A stretch of 64,000 nt of DNA from positions 60,168 through 124,167 of the forward strand of contig CAZAIB010000004.1 in the NCBI GenBank assembly GCA_964485095.1. Direction: 5' to 3'. The translations under genes were made by a program, and so were the position numbers. Positions 27,932-37,209 of the stretch are shown here, in pieces. Position 1 is the first letter of the stretch. Every line of letters starts with the position of its first letter. The stretch comes from CAYNWT01 sp964485095 (GTDB lineage Bacteria > Planctomycetota > Planctomycetia > Planctomycetales > Planctomycetaceae). The notes beneath the pieces were generated by a model. It was given only the letters and a program-made list of their open reading frames with translations, had not been told where the DNA came from and searched no databases.

Positions 27932-30727
27932 ATGCTGATTCCCGTCCAATGTCCGCGCTGCGACCACCCGTTTCGGGTCGATTCAAAGCATGCTGGTCAG
28001 GTTGGACGATGCCCGAACAAAGCGTGTGCTGCGGCAGTGCGAATCCCCGGTCACCTGAAGAAGGCTTCAGAGCCAGAACCAAAGCCGGCTCCCGCAAAAG
28101 CCAGCCGGCTGCCAGCCTCAGCGCGGCGAACCAGTAAGTCAGAACCAGAACCCAAACGCGCACGACCTTCGCGTCGGGAAACGAAACCAGAAAAGCCAAA
28201 GCGAACAGCAACTCGGTCCAGTAGCCGCGAAACAAAACGCGCGTTGCCGCCCCGAAAAGGACAGCGAGCCCAAAGAGCCAGGTCCAAACCAACACGCGCG
28301 ACGAAGCGATCACGAGCAAAGTCGAAACGACGAGCCGCCGGGCGTGGGTTCCCCACTGGATTGGTCGCGGGCTTGTGCGGGATCGCTGCAGTTATCGGCG
28401 GTGGCTACTTCGTGTTCTTCAGTGACCCGGGCACGGGTGTCGCCGGCACATCAAACACACTCCAGGCAGCCGAAGCCCCACCCGTCGATCACGAAACATG
28501 GAAAACAAAGGTCGCGCCGTTCCTGGAAACACACTGCTTCGACTGCCACGGCGACGACGACGGCGATGCCGGTTTGAACCTGGCCGTCTACACCAGCGCG
28601 TCAGATCTGACCGAGCACCGGAAGACGTTTGAGAAAATCTTCCGCATGATCAACTCCGGAGCCATGCCGCCGGGCGACTTCGAACCATTGCCGGAAGATG
28701 ACGATCGCGAGGTCGTGGCCACGTGGCTGGAAGACAAGTTGTTTAACTTCGACTGCAAGGTGGTCAACGACCCCGGACGTCCCACCATCCAGCGTCTCAA
28801 CCGCGCCGAATACAACAATACGATTCGCGACCTGGTTGGTGTCGATTTCAAACCGGCCGACGATTTTCCGTCAGACGATGTTGGCGAAGGCTTCGACAAC
28901 ATTGGCGATGTGCTTTCACTATCGCCGTTGCTGCTGGAGAAGTACCTCAAAGCGGCCGAACAAATCACCGCCCGAGCGATTGTGTCGGACGACTATTCCA
29001 AACCGCGCACGCTTACGAAACGCGGCCTGAACCTGAGCAAGGCCGGGCACGCACACGATAGCGGGGACGACTTCGTCGCCATCCTCTCCGCCGGCGAAGC
29101 GCGAGCCGACTTTAAACTGGCTGCCACGGGTGACTATGTCATTCGCATTGAAGCGAAGGCCACGCAGGCCGGTCGCGACGAACTTGCGAAGATGGAGTTC
29201 CGCGTTAACGGCGATCCGGTTCACATTGTCGATGTTCCTGGCAAGAAAGTGGTCGGGCAGTTCGAGTTCAAGACAAGGTTGCAGGCGGGCGATGTTCGAA
29301 TCGCGGGCCGGTTCATCAACGACAAGATGATTAAGCGGCAGGATCGCAACCTGTACGTCAGGCAGATTCAGTTAATCGGCCCGGAGAACGCAGAACCGCC
29401 GACCTACCCAGCCCTTCACCAACGTCTGGTCTTCGCAGTTCCTGGTGCCGGTAAAAGTGTGAAGCAAGCCGCGACGGAAGTTCTACAAACATTCGCCAAA
29501 CGCGCGTTCCGACGCGCCGTCAGTGGCGATGAAGTTCAAAAGTATGTGGGTCTTGTCGAACGAATCGCGAACCAGGACGACGGTTCCTACAACGAAGGTA
29601 TCGCGGTGGCGATGCAGGCGATTCTTGTTTCGCCACACTTCCTGTTCCGAGTCGAAACCGACTCGCGGCCTGACGATCCGACGAATGGACACAAGGTCAA
29701 CCAATACGAACTCGCATCGCGGCTATCGTACTTTATCTGGAGCAGCATGCCGGATGACGAACTCATCAAGCTGGCCGATCGCGGACAACTACAAAACCCG
29801 GACACGCTCACAAAGCAAATCACACGCATGCTGCGCGACAAAAAGTCCCGCGCGCTGACGGAGAACTTTGCGACGCAGTGGCTGAACCTGCGAGTTCTGG
29901 ACGAACTCACCCCGGACCCGGATCAGTTCAAGACTTTCAATGCAAAGTTGAAAGCTGACATGATTCGCGAAACCGAAATGCTGTTTGAATCCATCGTCAA
30001 AGACAACCGTCCGATCACGGACTTTATCGACGCCAACTACAGCTTCATTAACGAACGCCTGGCAAAGCACTACGACATCCGCGGCGTCAAAGGCAACAAT
30101 TTCCGACGCGTGTCACTAAAAGGCAGTGGCCGCGCTGGCGTTTTAACACACGCCAGCGTTCTGACACTCACGTCGAACCCAACCCGCACATCGCCGGTGA
30201 AACGCGGCAAGTGGATTCTGGAGAACCTGCTCAACGACGCTCCACCCGATCCGCCGGCGGACGTGCCGGACCTGGACGAAACTGCGAAGGAGCATCCAGG
30301 GATGACGCTTCGCGAACAGTTGGCACTCCACCGCGAGAGCCCCACGTGTGCATCATGCCACAAGACCATGGACCCGCTGGGTTTTGGATTCGAACGTTTT
30401 GATGCGGTCGGCAAAATCCGATCGCTTGCTGATGGAAAACCAATCGATCCGTCCGGAGAATTGCCGAGCGGCGAGAGCTTTTCCGGGGCTTTGGAGCTGG
30501 TTCAAATCGTGAAGGAGCGGCGAGAACAATTCTGCCGATGTTTAGCAGAGAAGATGATGACGTATGCGTTGGGCCGCGGTCTGGATTACTATGACCGGTG
30601 CGCGATTGATCAGATTTACGGGCGGTTAGACGAGAATGAATTGCGGTTCTCGTCGCTGGTTGAAGGAATTGTGCTTAGCAAGCCGTTCCTCGAACGCCGG
30701 GGCGAAGAACCAAAGAAAGCGGAGTGA
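27932..30727 (+). CDS. DUF1592-family cytochrome-like protein with N-terminal zinc ribbon
   Basis: A 931-residue protein. It begins with an MJ0042-type zinc ribbon (Cys7, Cys10, Cys27, Cys32), continues with about 100 residues extremely rich in Lys, Arg, Pro and Ser, then a single membrane span near residues 140-163 (VAGLCGIAAVIGGGYFVFF). The rest has the PSCyt/DUF1587/DUF1592/DUF1588/DUF1585 order of the gene at 13871: CFDCH at Cys202, IQRLNRAEYNNTIRDLVG, AFRRAVSGDEVQKY, LSYFIWSSMPDDEL, TRTSPVKRGKWILE, CASCH at Cys806 and MMTYALGRGLDYYD. The ATG at 27932 is the first that leads straight into the zinc ribbon. The topology puts ribbon and basic linker in the cytoplasm and the haem domains outside. 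Confidence 0.92.
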   Translation: MLIPVQCPRCDHPFRVDSKHAGQVGRCPNKACAAAVRIPGHLKKASEPEPKPAPAKASRLPASARRTSKSEPEPKRARPSRRETKPEKPKRTATRSSSRETKRALPPRKGQRAQRARSKPTRATKRSRAKSKRRAAGRGFPTGLVAGLCGIAAVIGGGYFVFFSDPGTGVAGTSNTLQAAEAPPVDHETWKTKVAPFLETHCFDCHGDDDGDAGLNLAVYTSASDLTEHRKTFEKIFRMINSGAMPPGDFEPLPEDDDREVVATWLEDKLFNFDCKVVNDPGRPTIQRLNRAEYNNTIRDLVGVDFKPADDFPSDDVGEGFDNIGDVLSLSPLLLEKYLKAAEQITARAIVSDDYSKPRTLTKRGLNLSKAGHAHDSGDDFVAILSAGEARADFKLAATGDYVIRIEAKATQAGRDELAKMEFRVNGDPVHIVDVPGKKVVGQFEFKTRLQAGDVRIAGRFINDKMIKRQDRNLYVRQIQLIGPENAEPPTYPALHQRLVFAVPGAGKSVKQAATEVLQTFAKRAFRRAVSGDEVQKYVGLVERIANQDDGSYNEGIAVAMQAILVSPHFLFRVETDSRPDDPTNGHKVNQYELASRLSYFIWSSMPDDELIKLADRGQLQNPDTLTKQITRMLRDKKSRALTENFATQWLNLRVLDELTPDPDQFKTFNAKLKADMIRETEMLFESIVKDNRPITDFIDANYSFINERLAKHYDIRGVKGNNFRRVSLKGSGRAGVLTHASVLTLTSNPTRTSPVKRGKWILENLLNDAPPDPPADVPDLDETAKEHPGMTLREQLALHRESPTCASCHKTMDPLGFGFERFDAVGKIRSLADGKPIDPSGELPSGESFSGALELVQIVKERREQFCRCLAEKMMTYALGRGLDYYDRCAIDQIYGRLDENELRFSSLVEGIVLSKPFLERRGEEPKKAE

Positions 30728-30753
30728 TTCTCACATCACAGCCGGGGTATCAG

Positions 30754-32082
30754 ATGACCAAACAACTAAACCGACGAACAATTCTACGCGGACTTGGTAC
30801 GGCCATGTCATTGCCCATGCTGGAAGCCATGTTCCCGCAGCAATCCGCGTTCGCGATGACCGCCCCCAAAGCTCCGCAACGCGCGGCGTTTGTTTTCTTT
30901 GCGAACGGTGTGATTGTCGACAAGTGGGAACCCAAAGGCGAGAACGGCCCGCTGCGTGAACTCACGCCGACACTGCAGCCACTGGCGAAACACAAAGACA
31001 AGATCAACATCTTCTCTGGCCTCACCCAGCACCACGCCCGCGCTAATGGCGATGGCGCCGGCGACCACGCTCGCAGCGCCAGCGCGTTCCTGACCGGCGC
31101 GCAGCCGCGAAAAACTTCTGGCGCCGACATTAAGGTTGGTCAGTCAATCGACCAGGCAATCGCTGAACGCATTGGCGATCAAACACGGCTTCCGTCAATC
31201 GAACTGGGTGTCGTGCGCGGACGCAACGCGGGTAGTTGCGATTCAGGTTATAGCTGTGCGTACTCGTCCAACATTTCGTGGAAGAGTGAGAACACGCCGG
31301 CTCCGAAAGAGATCAACCCAAAGCTGGCGTTCGAACGCTTGTTTGGCGATAAGAACGCGGCGAAGAACAGCCAAAAGCAAAATGCGAACCGACAAAGCAT
31401 TCTGGATCTGGTCGCGGGGGACGCATCCAAACTGAAGAAGAAGCTTGGCCAGACAGACCGCCGCAAGATTGACGAATACTTCAACAGTGTCCGCGAAGTC
31501 GAACAGCGGATCTCTCGAGCGAACCAGCAGCTCATCGAAATCCCTGACTACGATGTTCCCGACGGCATACCTGGCGAATTCCCAACCCACGCGCGAATCA
31601 TGTTTGACATCATGACGCTGGCGTTCCAAACCGATTGCACCCGAGTGGCCACGTTTATGCTGGGCAACGGTGGCAGCAACCGCAGCTACCCGGACGTGAA
31701 CGTCAAAGAAGGTCACCACTCCATTTCGCACCACCGCAATGACAAGAAGAAGATGGCGAAGCTGGAACGCATCGACAGATTCCTGGTTCAGCAGTTCGCC
31801 TACTTCCTGGACCGCATGGCTGCTGAGAAAGAAGGCGACGGCAGCCTGCTGGACAATTCAATGGTTCTGTACGGCAGCGCGATTTCTGACGGCAACCGGC
31901 ACCGACACCACGACCTGCCAATCCTTCTGGCGGGCGGAGCTGGCGGAACCATCAAGACCGGACGCCACCTGACGTTCAAGAAAGAAACGCCGCTCAATAA
32001 TCTGTTCCTGACCATGGGCGATCGCCTGGGTGCAAAAATCGATCACATCGGCGACAGCACGGAGCGATTGAATATTTCGTAG
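30754..32082 (+). CDS. DUF1552 Tat-exported protein
   Basis: A 442-residue paralogue of the protein at 16309. The start MTKQLNRRTILRGLGTAMSL gives a twin-arginine signal and follows a GGGG about 7 nt upstream; a GTG at 30724 overlapping the previous stop is a weaker alternative. Family segments are GLTQHHARANGDGAGDHARS, KVGQSIDQAIAERIG, RSILDLVAGDASKLKKKL-type text ending EYFNSVREVEQRI, and the C-terminal GSAISDGNRHRHHDLPILLA. It lies 26 nt after the DUF1592 gene, forming the second such pair in the window. The fixed partnership suggests a periplasmic complex or a shared oxidative pathway. Confidence 0.93.
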   Translation: MTKQLNRRTILRGLGTAMSLPMLEAMFPQQSAFAMTAPKAPQRAAFVFFANGVIVDKWEPKGENGPLRELTPTLQPLAKHKDKINIFSGLTQHHARANGDGAGDHARSASAFLTGAQPRKTSGADIKVGQSIDQAIAERIGDQTRLPSIELGVVRGRNAGSCDSGYSCAYSSNISWKSENTPAPKEINPKLAFERLFGDKNAAKNSQKQNANRQSILDLVAGDASKLKKKLGQTDRRKIDEYFNSVREVEQRISRANQQLIEIPDYDVPDGIPGEFPTHARIMFDIMTLAFQTDCTRVATFMLGNGGSNRSYPDVNVKEGHHSISHHRNDKKKMAKLERIDRFLVQQFAYFLDRMAAEKEGDGSLLDNSMVLYGSAISDGNRHRHHDLPILLAGGAGGTIKTGRHLTFKKETPLNNLFLTMGDRLGAKIDHIGDSTERLNIS

Positions 32083-32184
32083 GAACGCGAAGGCTTCCGC
32101 GTGCAGAAAAAACGCTGCTCGCTGGATTGGATAACTACGACTGAGTCTATACTCGGTCACCAATCCACGCAGTGAGTTCAGCCG

Positions 32185-32658
32185 ATGCCCACCTTTGACT
32201 ATCGATTCACGGTGAACGCTCCACTGGCGGCGGTTTCGGCGTTCCACTTCGAACCTGGCATCCTGAAGACGCTCACGCCACCATTGATGATCATGCAGGT
32301 GCATCGGTTCGATCCACTCGCCGAAGGATCGATTGGCGAATTCACGATGTGGATGGGGCCGATTCCCGTTCGGTGGAAAGCAGAACACTCAAACGTCAGT
32401 GAAACGTCGTTTACGGATACGCAGGTCGCGGGGCCAATGAAACATTGGGCTCACACCCATCGGTTCAGTGCCATCGGCGAATCCACAACCGAAGTGCACG
32501 AACACATCGAGTACCGCCATCATTCGGGCCTCAAAGGCATCTGGTCGCGCATGCTGTTTCCAAAACCAGGCCTCATCGCGCTGTTCACGATCCGCAAGAT
32601 GATCACACGCCGCGAAGTAAGGAAACGAATCGCACGTTCGGACGCCGCTGACCGGTAG
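32185..32658 (+). CDS. SRPBCC-fold protein
   Basis: A 157-residue protein with the START/SRPBCC (polyketide cyclase-like) layout: an N-terminal strand MPTFDYRFTVNAPLAAVSAF, then LTPPLMIMQVHRFDPLAEGS, WKAEHSNV, an acidic strand EVHEHIEY and a long C-terminal helix. The early TPP...MIMQ segment resembles ligand-binding SRPBCC proteins annotated as cyclase/dehydrase or ligand-binding. Such proteins bind hydrophobic small molecules; the ligand here is unknown. It stands 102 nt after the DUF1552 gene on the same strand. Confidence 0.75.
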   Translation: MPTFDYRFTVNAPLAAVSAFHFEPGILKTLTPPLMIMQVHRFDPLAEGSIGEFTMWMGPIPVRWKAEHSNVSETSFTDTQVAGPMKHWAHTHRFSAIGESTTEVHEHIEYRHHSGLKGIWSRMLFPKPGLIALFTIRKMITRREVRKRIARSDAADR

Positions 32659-32802
32659 ATCATGCCGAACTGCGAATTTCGCCACTGTCGGTTCTCTGCC
32701 ATCGACTGCTGAACCGGCCCGCTCGTCTTGCCGGAATTGGGGTCAGAGAAAACAATCTGAGCCTTACGTGGGGGGAACCACGCGCAGAGTTCAGGAAGAA
32801 CA

Positions 32803-34839
32803 ATGGCCCGTTCGAAAAAGCATTCACGTCGACGTTCACGTTCGTTTCCAGCAGTCGCCGCAGTGGAGAAGCTTGAGACGCGGCAGTTGCTGACAGGCAA
32901 CGTGTCTGTTTCTATCCAGAACGACAATCTTGTCATCGACGGTGACGCAGATAGCAACGAGTTCGAACTGACGTTCTTCGATGGCGACGTTGCCGTCAGG
33001 CCGCTTGGCGACACAACTATCAACGGAAGCTCTGACAACTTTGTCGCGTTCCCTGATACCAATGTCATCCCTCGCAATGTGCAGATCAGACTTGCAGGCG
33101 GCGACGATTCCGTTGTTGTCTCTCGCGATCTGATTGTGACCAAACAGATTAGAGTTCAGGGCGGTTCCGGAAACGACACGTTTGGAGTTCTGGGAGCAAC
33201 CATCAACGGTAACCTGCGAGTCATCCTGGGATCCGGAACGGATGGTATCTCAGTGAGAGATGTCGAGGTCGGCGGAGATCTGATCCTGCAGGGCAACAAC
33301 GGCAGAGATTCAGTGGGCGTTTCCAACGTCACGGTTTCCGACGAAACCTTGCTGAGAACCCATGGTGGCGATGACCACATCCTGGTTGAGACTCTTAACA
33401 CAGACGGCCTGACCATCGATTCCGGAGACGGCAACGATGGAGTCGCAGTTGCAGGAGCGGATGTTTCTGCCGCGTTAAGCCTGGTAACAGACACGGGCAA
33501 CGATGTCGTTCAGGTAATCGATTCCCGAGTCGAACTGGACACATTCATCGGCGTCGGCGCTGACACCGATGGGCTCTCACTGGGCCAGTCGGGAGCCCGG
33601 AATGTCTTTGTTGGTGACTTTGAAACTAACGGCAGCGGTGGTGCAAACACCTACGACGAACAAAACAACAGATTCCTCGGCGAACGCAACGTGCTGCGGT
33701 ACGAAGACGGCCCCGTTGATCTGACTCGCGTCGATAACGCACTGGATCGCGTTGAAGACGCACATAGTGCTGTGGACGCATTGTTTGTCCAGCAAGCACA
33801 AACGCTTGTAGGAACCCCAACCGACTCTGAACAATCGGTTTCGGCCTTCGTAACGCGGGAGTCGTCAATCAACCTGGTCGGACAGACAACCAACGATGCA
33901 ACGGTCGAACTGGACACCGATGGCGACGGAGCGTTTGACGACGGCGTTGTGCAGGCTGACGAATTCGGCAACTACACGCTGCCTGTAGACCTGGCAGTAG
34001 GACCGCAGGACTTTTCGGTTCGCAGTACCGACGCTTTAGGCGCCGAACAAACATTGGACGTGTCTATTCACCGAGCCATCGGCAGCATTACCAGGTTCCA
34101 AACAAGCCTCGGCGATTTCCATGTCGAACTGCTGGACGACGACGCGCCACTGACTGTCGCCAACTACCAAAACTACTTTGACAGCGACAATAACGCCATC
34201 ATTCATCGGTCGATCGGTAACTTTGTCATTCAAGGCGGTGGCTTCGAATTTGCTGATGGGCAAATAGGAGCGATCGACACCGCGCCGCCGGTTGAGAACG
34301 AATTCAACGCAGACAATTCAAACCTTCGAGGCACGCTGTCCACAGCTCTTAGAGGCGGCGATCTGGATAGCGCCACCAACCAGTGGTTCATAAACCTGTC
34401 GGACAACACATTCCTGGACGCCGCCGGACACACGGTCTTTGGTCGCGTGATCGCGGGCGGTCTGGAGGTCGTGGACGCCATCGCAGAAGTGAACACATTC
34501 AACCTGGACGGCGGCACCTTTAGTGACACACCACTGCGAGACTTCGCGCCGTTCGCAGAGCAGCTAACTGGTTCACTAAGTACTTCGTCAGGTTCGCCCA
34601 CCGTTACCGGTACCGACACATTGTTCACAGAGGAATTGCAGGTTGGACAGACCATACAACTACGAGAAGGTGATGATCTGATTGGAACTTTCGCGGTGAT
34701 CGCCATTGCCAGCGACACCGAACTGACTCTGTCAGACCAACTGACACAGAATGTGGCAACAGCCGACGGTTTCTTTACCGAAACACTGGGTGACCAACAC
34801 TTCGTCTTCGCCAACCAGGAAGACATCCTGGATAGCTGA
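32803..34839 (+). CDS. LEPR-XLL-type exported protein with C-terminal cyclophilin domain
   Basis: A 678-residue protein. The N-terminus is basic (MARSKKHSRRRSRSF) and leads into EKLETRQLLTG, the LEPR-XLL-like sorting motif of large secreted planctomycete proteins. Residues about 40-270 form repeated 20-residue units rich in G-N-D (GGSGNDTFGVLG, SGDGNDGVAVAG), likely a beta-helix. A Big-like module follows near 340-425. Residues about 427-585 are a cyclophilin-type peptidyl-prolyl isomerase: TSLGDFHVELLDDDAPLTVA, IIHRSIGNFVIQGGGF, NQWFINLSDN and GHTVFGRVI. It would act outside the cytoplasm, perhaps in folding of surface proteins. Neighbours give no further hint. Confidence 0.85.
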   Translation: MARSKKHSRRRSRSFPAVAAVEKLETRQLLTGNVSVSIQNDNLVIDGDADSNEFELTFFDGDVAVRPLGDTTINGSSDNFVAFPDTNVIPRNVQIRLAGGDDSVVVSRDLIVTKQIRVQGGSGNDTFGVLGATINGNLRVILGSGTDGISVRDVEVGGDLILQGNNGRDSVGVSNVTVSDETLLRTHGGDDHILVETLNTDGLTIDSGDGNDGVAVAGADVSAALSLVTDTGNDVVQVIDSRVELDTFIGVGADTDGLSLGQSGARNVFVGDFETNGSGGANTYDEQNNRFLGERNVLRYEDGPVDLTRVDNALDRVEDAHSAVDALFVQQAQTLVGTPTDSEQSVSAFVTRESSINLVGQTTNDATVELDTDGDGAFDDGVVQADEFGNYTLPVDLAVGPQDFSVRSTDALGAEQTLDVSIHRAIGSITRFQTSLGDFHVELLDDDAPLTVANYQNYFDSDNNAIIHRSIGNFVIQGGGFEFADGQIGAIDTAPPVENEFNADNSNLRGTLSTALRGGDLDSATNQWFINLSDNTFLDAAGHTVFGRVIAGGLEVVDAIAEVNTFNLDGGTFSDTPLRDFAPFAEQLTGSLSTSSGSPTVTGTDTLFTEELQVGQTIQLREGDDLIGTFAVIAIASDTELTLSDQLTQNVATADGFFTETLGDQHFVFANQEDILDS

Positions 34840-34943
34840 GTCGATCAACACCCGGTTCTCAGACGCCACGTATTCCGGGCGTACGGATTGAAGTTAAGTA
34901 ATTTTCGAATAGCCTTCCCATATTCACATTCAGGGAAAGCTAA

Positions 34944-35903
34944 ATGACTGTCGCACTTGCTATCACCGTTGATGACGTTCACGCCGCGGCCGAACGTGTT
35001 CGCAGTCATGTACTGAAGACACCGATGGTTCAATGCCCGGCTTTGTCGGACGAACTTGGTTTCGACGTCACGTTCAAGTGTGAGAACCTGCAACACGTAG
35101 GAGCCTTCAAAGCGCGCGGCGCGTGCAATGCGGTGTTCTCACTTTCCGAAGAACAAGCGGCGGCCGGCGTTGTGGCTCATTCATCCGGCAACCACGCCGC
35201 CGCCCTGGCCCGCGCGGCCAAACTGCGAGGAATTACCGCTCACATCGTGATGCCGCATAACTCAGCCAGCGTGAAGATAGAAGCGGTTCGCCGTCTGGGT
35301 GTCGAACCGGTGTTTTGTGAACCGACCACCGAAGCCCGAGAAGCGATGGCCGAGAAAGTCATCACCGAAACCGGAGCCACACTGGTTCACCCATTTAACG
35401 ATCCGTTGGTGATCGCCGGCCAGGGAACAGCCGCCCTGGAAATCCTCGAACAGTCACCCAACATCGACACGCTGGTCGTCCCTGTCGGCGGCGGCGGACT
35501 AGTGTCCGGCTGCCTGGTCACCATCAAAGCACTGCGCCCCGACATCCATGTGATCGCAGCCGAACCAGAATGGGCCGACGACGCCTACCGCAGCTGGAAG
35601 AGCGGCAAGATTGAACCGCCCGTCCGCTACGACACAATCGGCGACGGCCTAAGAACCTGCGTCGGCCCGCTTACGTTTCCCATTATCCAATCACTGGTGG
35701 ACGATATCCTGACCGTCAGCGAAGAACTCATCGCCACCGCAACGCGCCGCATGTTCTCACAATGCAAACTAGTCGTAGAACCCTCCGGCGCGGTTCCACT
35801 GGGAGTCATGCTGCAGCACCCGGACGTGTTCAAAGACCGAACCGTCGCCGCAGTCATCACTGGCGGAAACCTGGACTTCGGCGCGTTTGATTTGAACGCA
35901 TGA
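34944..35903 (+). CDS. Threonine/serine dehydratase-like PLP enzyme
   Basis: A 319-residue fold-type II PLP enzyme. The internal-aldimine lysine lies in VGAFKARGACNA (Lys56); SSGNHAAALA binds the substrate carboxylate and VPVGGGGLVSGCL holds the phosphate. The C-terminal Ser of the PLP ring pocket is in VVEPSGAVPLG. Length and motif set fit catabolic threonine dehydratase and serine racemase-like enzymes without the regulatory ACT domain. It would deaminate L-threonine or L-serine to 2-oxobutyrate or pyruvate, or racemise serine; the sequence alone does not decide. The typical FQ-x-TG before the lysine segment reads LQHVG. It is monocistronic by spacing. Confidence 0.88.
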   Translation: MTVALAITVDDVHAAAERVRSHVLKTPMVQCPALSDELGFDVTFKCENLQHVGAFKARGACNAVFSLSEEQAAAGVVAHSSGNHAAALARAAKLRGITAHIVMPHNSASVKIEAVRRLGVEPVFCEPTTEAREAMAEKVITETGATLVHPFNDPLVIAGQGTAALEILEQSPNIDTLVVPVGGGGLVSGCLVTIKALRPDIHVIAAEPEWADDAYRSWKSGKIEPPVRYDTIGDGLRTCVGPLTFPIIQSLVDDILTVSEELIATATRRMFSQCKLVVEPSGAVPLGVMLQHPDVFKDRTVAAVITGGNLDFGAFDLNA

Positions 35904-36148
35904 TCGCAAAATGAATGACCAATCGACGTCTGGTTTCGGTGGCTCTCCATATGGTTAATGGCTGCAACCAAAACGTGTCCACTTCGATCTCCGGATACCT
36001 CGGCTTCAATTCGTTCGAGCCCAAGGGGCAACTTGCCGTCAAAAACGTGCCAATCCTTACACTGAACCTGTGACTCGGACAGTATTGGTGGCTGCGGGTG
36101 TGTCTGGTCAGGTAGAGTGGAGCCAAACGGGCTTTGAGTTGAGTTGCC

Positions 36149-37162
36149 ATGCGCAAGAAGAGACCAGGATTTACGCTTATTGAACTGCTGGTGGTTGTGG
36201 CCATCATCGCGGTGCTGATTGCGTTGTTGCTGCCGGCTGTTCAACACGCGCGCGAGGCGGCTCGGCGAACGTCTTGTCGGAACAATCTGAAGCAGATTGG
36301 AATTGCGATTCATAACTACGAATCGACGTTCTTAATGTTTCCGCCCAGCTATACGACTCAGCTGGGTATCGACCAACGCGGTTCATGGTCGGTTCACGGC
36401 CGCATACTTCCATTCATGGAACAGCAAAACGCGGCACAGCTAATCGACCTGTCGTCTGACTGGCATGACCAGGTCGATACGGGGGTTCCAGGAATGCGAA
36501 TCCCAACCTTCCTGTGTGCGTCGGACCCGCTGGTTGATCGCGTGCGAACCCGGGACGGTCGGCGCTACGTGCATCCGCAAAGTTACGGGTTCAACATGGG
36601 CCACTGGTTCATTTTCGATCCGATCAACGGCGCCGGCGGTAACGGTGCGTTCGTCGTGAACAACCCCGTTCCAGCGTCATCGATCCTTGACGGTCTTAGC
36701 AACACCCTGTGTGCAGCGGAGGTGAAAGCTTATACGCCCTACATTCGCAACACACAGGATCCGGGGCCGGTGGCACCCACTTCAACCTCGTTTGCTGCAG
36801 GGTTCACTGGTGATGACAAACTGGGCGCAGGTCCATATGACAGCACGGGGCACACTGTCTGGGCAGACGGCCGCGTCCACCACACCGGAATCACCACAAC
36901 ATTCCCGCCAAACACGAAGATACCAATCGTCCGCGATGGGGTTCAGTACGACATCGACTTCACATCTCAGCAGGAAGGCCGCAGTCTCACGCAGCTCACT
37001 TACGCGGCCGTGACCTCGCGCAGTTACCATACTGATGGTGTAAACGTCGTATTGATGGACGGCTCGGTCAGAACCGTCAACAATGACATTAATCCCGAAG
37101 TCTGGCGTGCTGTTGGCAGTCGTCATGCGATCAGGGACGAGGTTCCGCTGGACGACTTCTAA
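36149..37162 (+). CDS. DUF1559 pseudopilin-like protein
   Basis: A 337-residue protein with the prepilin-type start MRKKRPGFTLIELLVVVAII followed by AVLIALLLPAVQHAREAARR. The DUF1559 body has CRNNLKQIGIAIHNYES, a Pro/Gly-rich middle and the C-terminal VTSRSYHTDGVNVVLMDGSV motif. As with the gene at 9400, inner-membrane anchoring and leader cleavage before Phe8 are expected. It is followed within 48 nt by the protease gene at 37210, so the three genes 36149-39842 probably form an operon. No riboswitch was found in its 245-nt leader region. Confidence 0.93.
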   Translation: MRKKRPGFTLIELLVVVAIIAVLIALLLPAVQHAREAARRTSCRNNLKQIGIAIHNYESTFLMFPPSYTTQLGIDQRGSWSVHGRILPFMEQQNAAQLIDLSSDWHDQVDTGVPGMRIPTFLCASDPLVDRVRTRDGRRYVHPQSYGFNMGHWFIFDPINGAGGNGAFVVNNPVPASSILDGLSNTLCAAEVKAYTPYIRNTQDPGPVAPTSTSFAAGFTGDDKLGAGPYDSTGHTVWADGRVHHTGITTTFPPNTKIPIVRDGVQYDIDFTSQQEGRSLTQLTYAAVTSRSYHTDGVNVVLMDGSVRTVNNDINPEVWRAVGSRHAIRDEVPLDDF

Positions 37163-37209
37163 GCGATCAGTTGGTTCCAACCGACAAAAAACATGACAGG
37201 AGGCTCCGC

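Noticed and set aside
34863..35096. Minus-strand frames opposite the dehydratase start
   Set aside because: They overlap a clear PLP enzyme and show no conserved features.
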